Shown here piece after piece: positions 5,271-6,468 of a DNA stretch of 6,468 nt (its first letter is position 1; the number at the start of each line of letters is the position of its first letter). The stretch covers positions 1 through 6,468 of the forward strand of contig JALOPA010000117.1 of the NCBI GenBank assembly GCA_025454125.1, in the 5' to 3' direction. The notes under the pieces were generated by a model. That model saw only the letters and a list, made by a program, of their open reading frames with translations. It ran no database searches and had not been told where the DNA came from. The DNA is from Thermodesulfobacteriota bacterium (GTDB taxonomy: Bacteria > Desulfobacterota > DSM-4660 > Desulfatiglandales > HGW-15). The position numbers and the translations under genes were made by a program.

Positions 5271-6104
5271 TCAGGACCGGCCCCCCATGTCCTTGAAGCT
5301 GTGGTAGTCGCTGAGCCAGAGGTTGGCGGCCACAAACGCGAGGACCAGCACCAGAAACCCGAAAAGCGACAGAAGGGCCGCCCTCCGGCCTCTCCAGCCT
5401 ACCGCAAGCCTCTCGTGCAGCAGAACGGCATAGAAGACCCAGGCCAGCAGAGAGCACACCTCCTTGGGGTCCCACCGCCAGTAAGTTCCGAGCGCATATT
5501 GCGCGTAGATCGCTCCGGTGATCATCCCTGCGGTCATGAAGGTGAAGCCGCAGATCAGAGCAAAGTGATTGATGGAGTCCAGCGTTTCCAGAGACGGCAG
5601 CCTGCTGGACAGGGAGCCCAGTCTCTTCTTCTTGATCTGCGATTCCTGGATCAGGTACATGATCGCCGCCACAAAGGTGACGGCAAAAAAACCGTTTCCC
5701 ACAAAGGCGGTCCCGATGTGCACCGGAAGCCAAAAGCTCCTGAATATGGGTTTGACCGTCACCTCGGCCGCCGGAAGGGTCGAGGACAGGATGAGCAGGC
5801 ACGCGACCACAGGCGCCACAAAAGACCCGAGGACCATGAGACGAAATCTCAGATGAAACAGGAGATAGACCAGCAGAATCGTCCAGGCAAAAAAGGACAG
5901 CGACGACTTTAGGGTCAGAACAGGCGCCACACCGAGCGTGTAGTATTCATGGCCCACAAAAAGGGTGAGGAAAACAAACCCTGCGAGGAGCAGGCGGTAG
6001 GCCCAGTGATAGGTCGATTTCTGCTGTCGTACCAGGTAAACGATGAAGGCCGCGGTGGCCAGGAGGTTCAGGATCAACGCACAGGCATAGAGGAGAAGCG
6101 CCAT
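5271..6104 (-). CDS. CcsA/HemX-like cytochrome c assembly membrane protein
   Basis: This is a 277-residue integral membrane protein with about eight hydrophobic helices. It carries the heme-handling signature of the CcsA/ResC/CcmC superfamily: the tryptophan-rich periplasmic loop YALGTYWRWDPKEV (203-216; W209, W211, D212) and two histidines that in CcsA are heme ligands flanking that loop, H129 in LPVHIGTAFVGN and H268 in SDYHSF. In the CcsBA (system II) pathway such proteins deliver heme for attachment to apocytochrome c. A close relative, HemX, is encoded beside hemA in Bacillus and affects HemA abundance. The gene starts three bases after the siroheme gene and ends two bases before hemA, so it is tightly tied to tetrapyrrole supply. 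The intact WWD-type motif favours a heme-binding role. No CcsB/ResB partner is in view. Confidence 0.9.
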   Translation of the reverse strand: MALLLYACALILNLLATAAFIVYLVRQQKSTYHWAYRLLLAGFVFLTLFVGHEYYTLGVAPVLTLKSSLSFFAWTILLVYLLFHLRFRLMVLGSFVAPVVACLLILSSTLPAAEVTVKPIFRSFWLPVHIGTAFVGNGFFAVTFVAAIMYLIQESQIKKKRLGSLSSRLPSLETLDSINHFALICGFTFMTAGMITGAIYAQYALGTYWRWDPKEVCSLLAWVFYAVLLHERLAVGWRGRRAALLSLFGFLVLVLAFVAANLWLSDYHSFKDMGGRS

Positions 6105-6107
6105 GGG

Positions 6108-6468
6108 TCATTCACCCTTGAGGAAATCCAGAATCTTGGTTTTAGAAACAGGCCGCCCGAGGATGCGACCGATGATCCGTGAGGCCAGGTCCCAGTTTTT
6201 CTCGCGAAGGGCGGCCAGAAGATCGGAGGACACCAACTGTTCGAAGAGCATCTTGTTTTGCTCCTGCGGAAGGCGGAGGCTCAAGACCTCCTTTCTCAGG
6301 TTTCCCATGAGGTTCAGGAACAAGCCGTACTCCTCGCCAAAATGCCGCTCCAGCTCCACCCTCACCTTTCTCGCAAAGGCAGGGCTTTTCCCGCAGGTCG
6401 ACACGGCAACGAGGAGATCTCCCCTTGAAAGAACCGAAGGCACAATGAAGTTGCAGTCTGCGGGCTGG
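6108..6468 (-). CDS. Precorrin-2 dehydrogenase/sirohydrochlorin ferrochelatase, C-terminal part (5' end outside window)
   Basis: This is the last 119 residues of a SirC/Met8/CysG-N-type enzyme, which oxidises precorrin-2 to sirohydrochlorin with NAD and, in bifunctional members, inserts iron to give siroheme. The fragment begins QPADCNFIVPSVLSRGDLLV, matching the CN-x-[IV]-P-S segment that follows the NAD-binding fold, then AVSTCGKSPAFARKVRVELE (21-40), the family's SxxGxSP-xxA+-hR motif. A helical dimerisation/C-terminal region follows, including NLMGNLRKEVLSL and DLASRIIGRILG. Relatives of about 200-220 residues have the Rossmann glycine motif upstream, outside this window. The in-frame GTG at 6443 is internal. 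The C-terminus ends normally with no CysG-type methyltransferase fused, so it is a stand-alone form. It leads the operon visible here. Siroheme may serve sulfite reductase or, in sulfate reducers, the siroheme-dependent heme route, which is an inference. Confidence 0.9.
   Translation of the reverse strand, partial: QPADCNFIVPSVLSRGDLLVAVSTCGKSPAFARKVRVELERHFGEEYGLFLNLMGNLRKEVLSLRLPQEQNKMLFEQLVSSDLLAALREKNWDLASRIIGRILGRPVSKTKILDFLKGE

Noticed and set aside
5269..5802. N-terminal extension of HemA by 178 codons
   Set aside because: The frame is open by chance across the CcsA-like gene. The extension lacks homology and the HemA family begins exactly at the ATG at 5268.
6441..6443. GTG as start of a 111-residue protein
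   Set aside because: The frame stays open to the window edge and the upstream residues ADCNFI belong to the same conserved family segment.
833..6468. Defence or mobile island
   Set aside because: All seven - strand genes are metabolic, envelope or conserved-unknown types; there is no nuclease, integrase, transposase or toxin-antitoxin signature.

Overview
The window looks like ordinary chromosome of an anaerobic bacterium, probably a sulfate-reducing or syntrophic member of the Desulfobacterota. That is an inference from gene content: a siroheme/heme operon that includes a CcsA-type membrane protein, a DUF3786 protein, and short molybdopterin proteins of a kind I associate with that group and with archaea. 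The base composition looks moderately GC-rich in the genes, with two AT-richer or repeat-filled intergenic stretches.

Layout. At the left edge, on the + strand, is the C-terminal half of a sugar-type ABC importer ATPase (1-606). It converges on a run of seven genes that are all on the - strand. Read in their direction of transcription (right to left) these are: the C-terminal part of a precorrin-2 dehydrogenase/ferrochelatase (6468-6108), a CcsA/HemX-like membrane protein (6104-5271), glutamyl-tRNA reductase hemA (5268-3937), a short MoaE-like protein (3980-3624), moaC (3338-2904), a small exported protein with a secretin N-terminal (NolW-like) domain (2872-2000), and a cysteine-rich DUF3795/DUF3786 protein (1747-833).

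Functional logic. The first four genes are spaced by 3 nt, 2 nt and a 44-nt overlap, so they are almost certainly one operon. It supplies tetrapyrrole precursors: HemA makes glutamate-1-semialdehyde, the precorrin-2 dehydrogenase converts precorrin-2 toward siroheme, and the CcsA-like protein either handles heme for cytochrome c maturation or acts with HemA. MoaE-like and MoaC proteins add molybdopterin synthesis. Together they fit a cell investing in siroheme, heme and molybdenum/tungsten enzymes. The secretin-like and DUF3786 genes are probably separate passengers.

Non-coding structure is the least ordinary part. Between the moaE-like gene and moaC lies a block of degenerate 7-bp repeats (CCG/ACC-headed heptads) in both orientations, partly organised as a tandem duplication of about 80 bp. 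Between the secretin-like and DUF3786 genes is an AT-rich imperfect palindrome of about 130 bp, which resembles a dispersed repeat element. I see no CRISPR array, transposase, phage gene, tRNA or rRNA, and nothing that convincingly forms a new multi-gene system.
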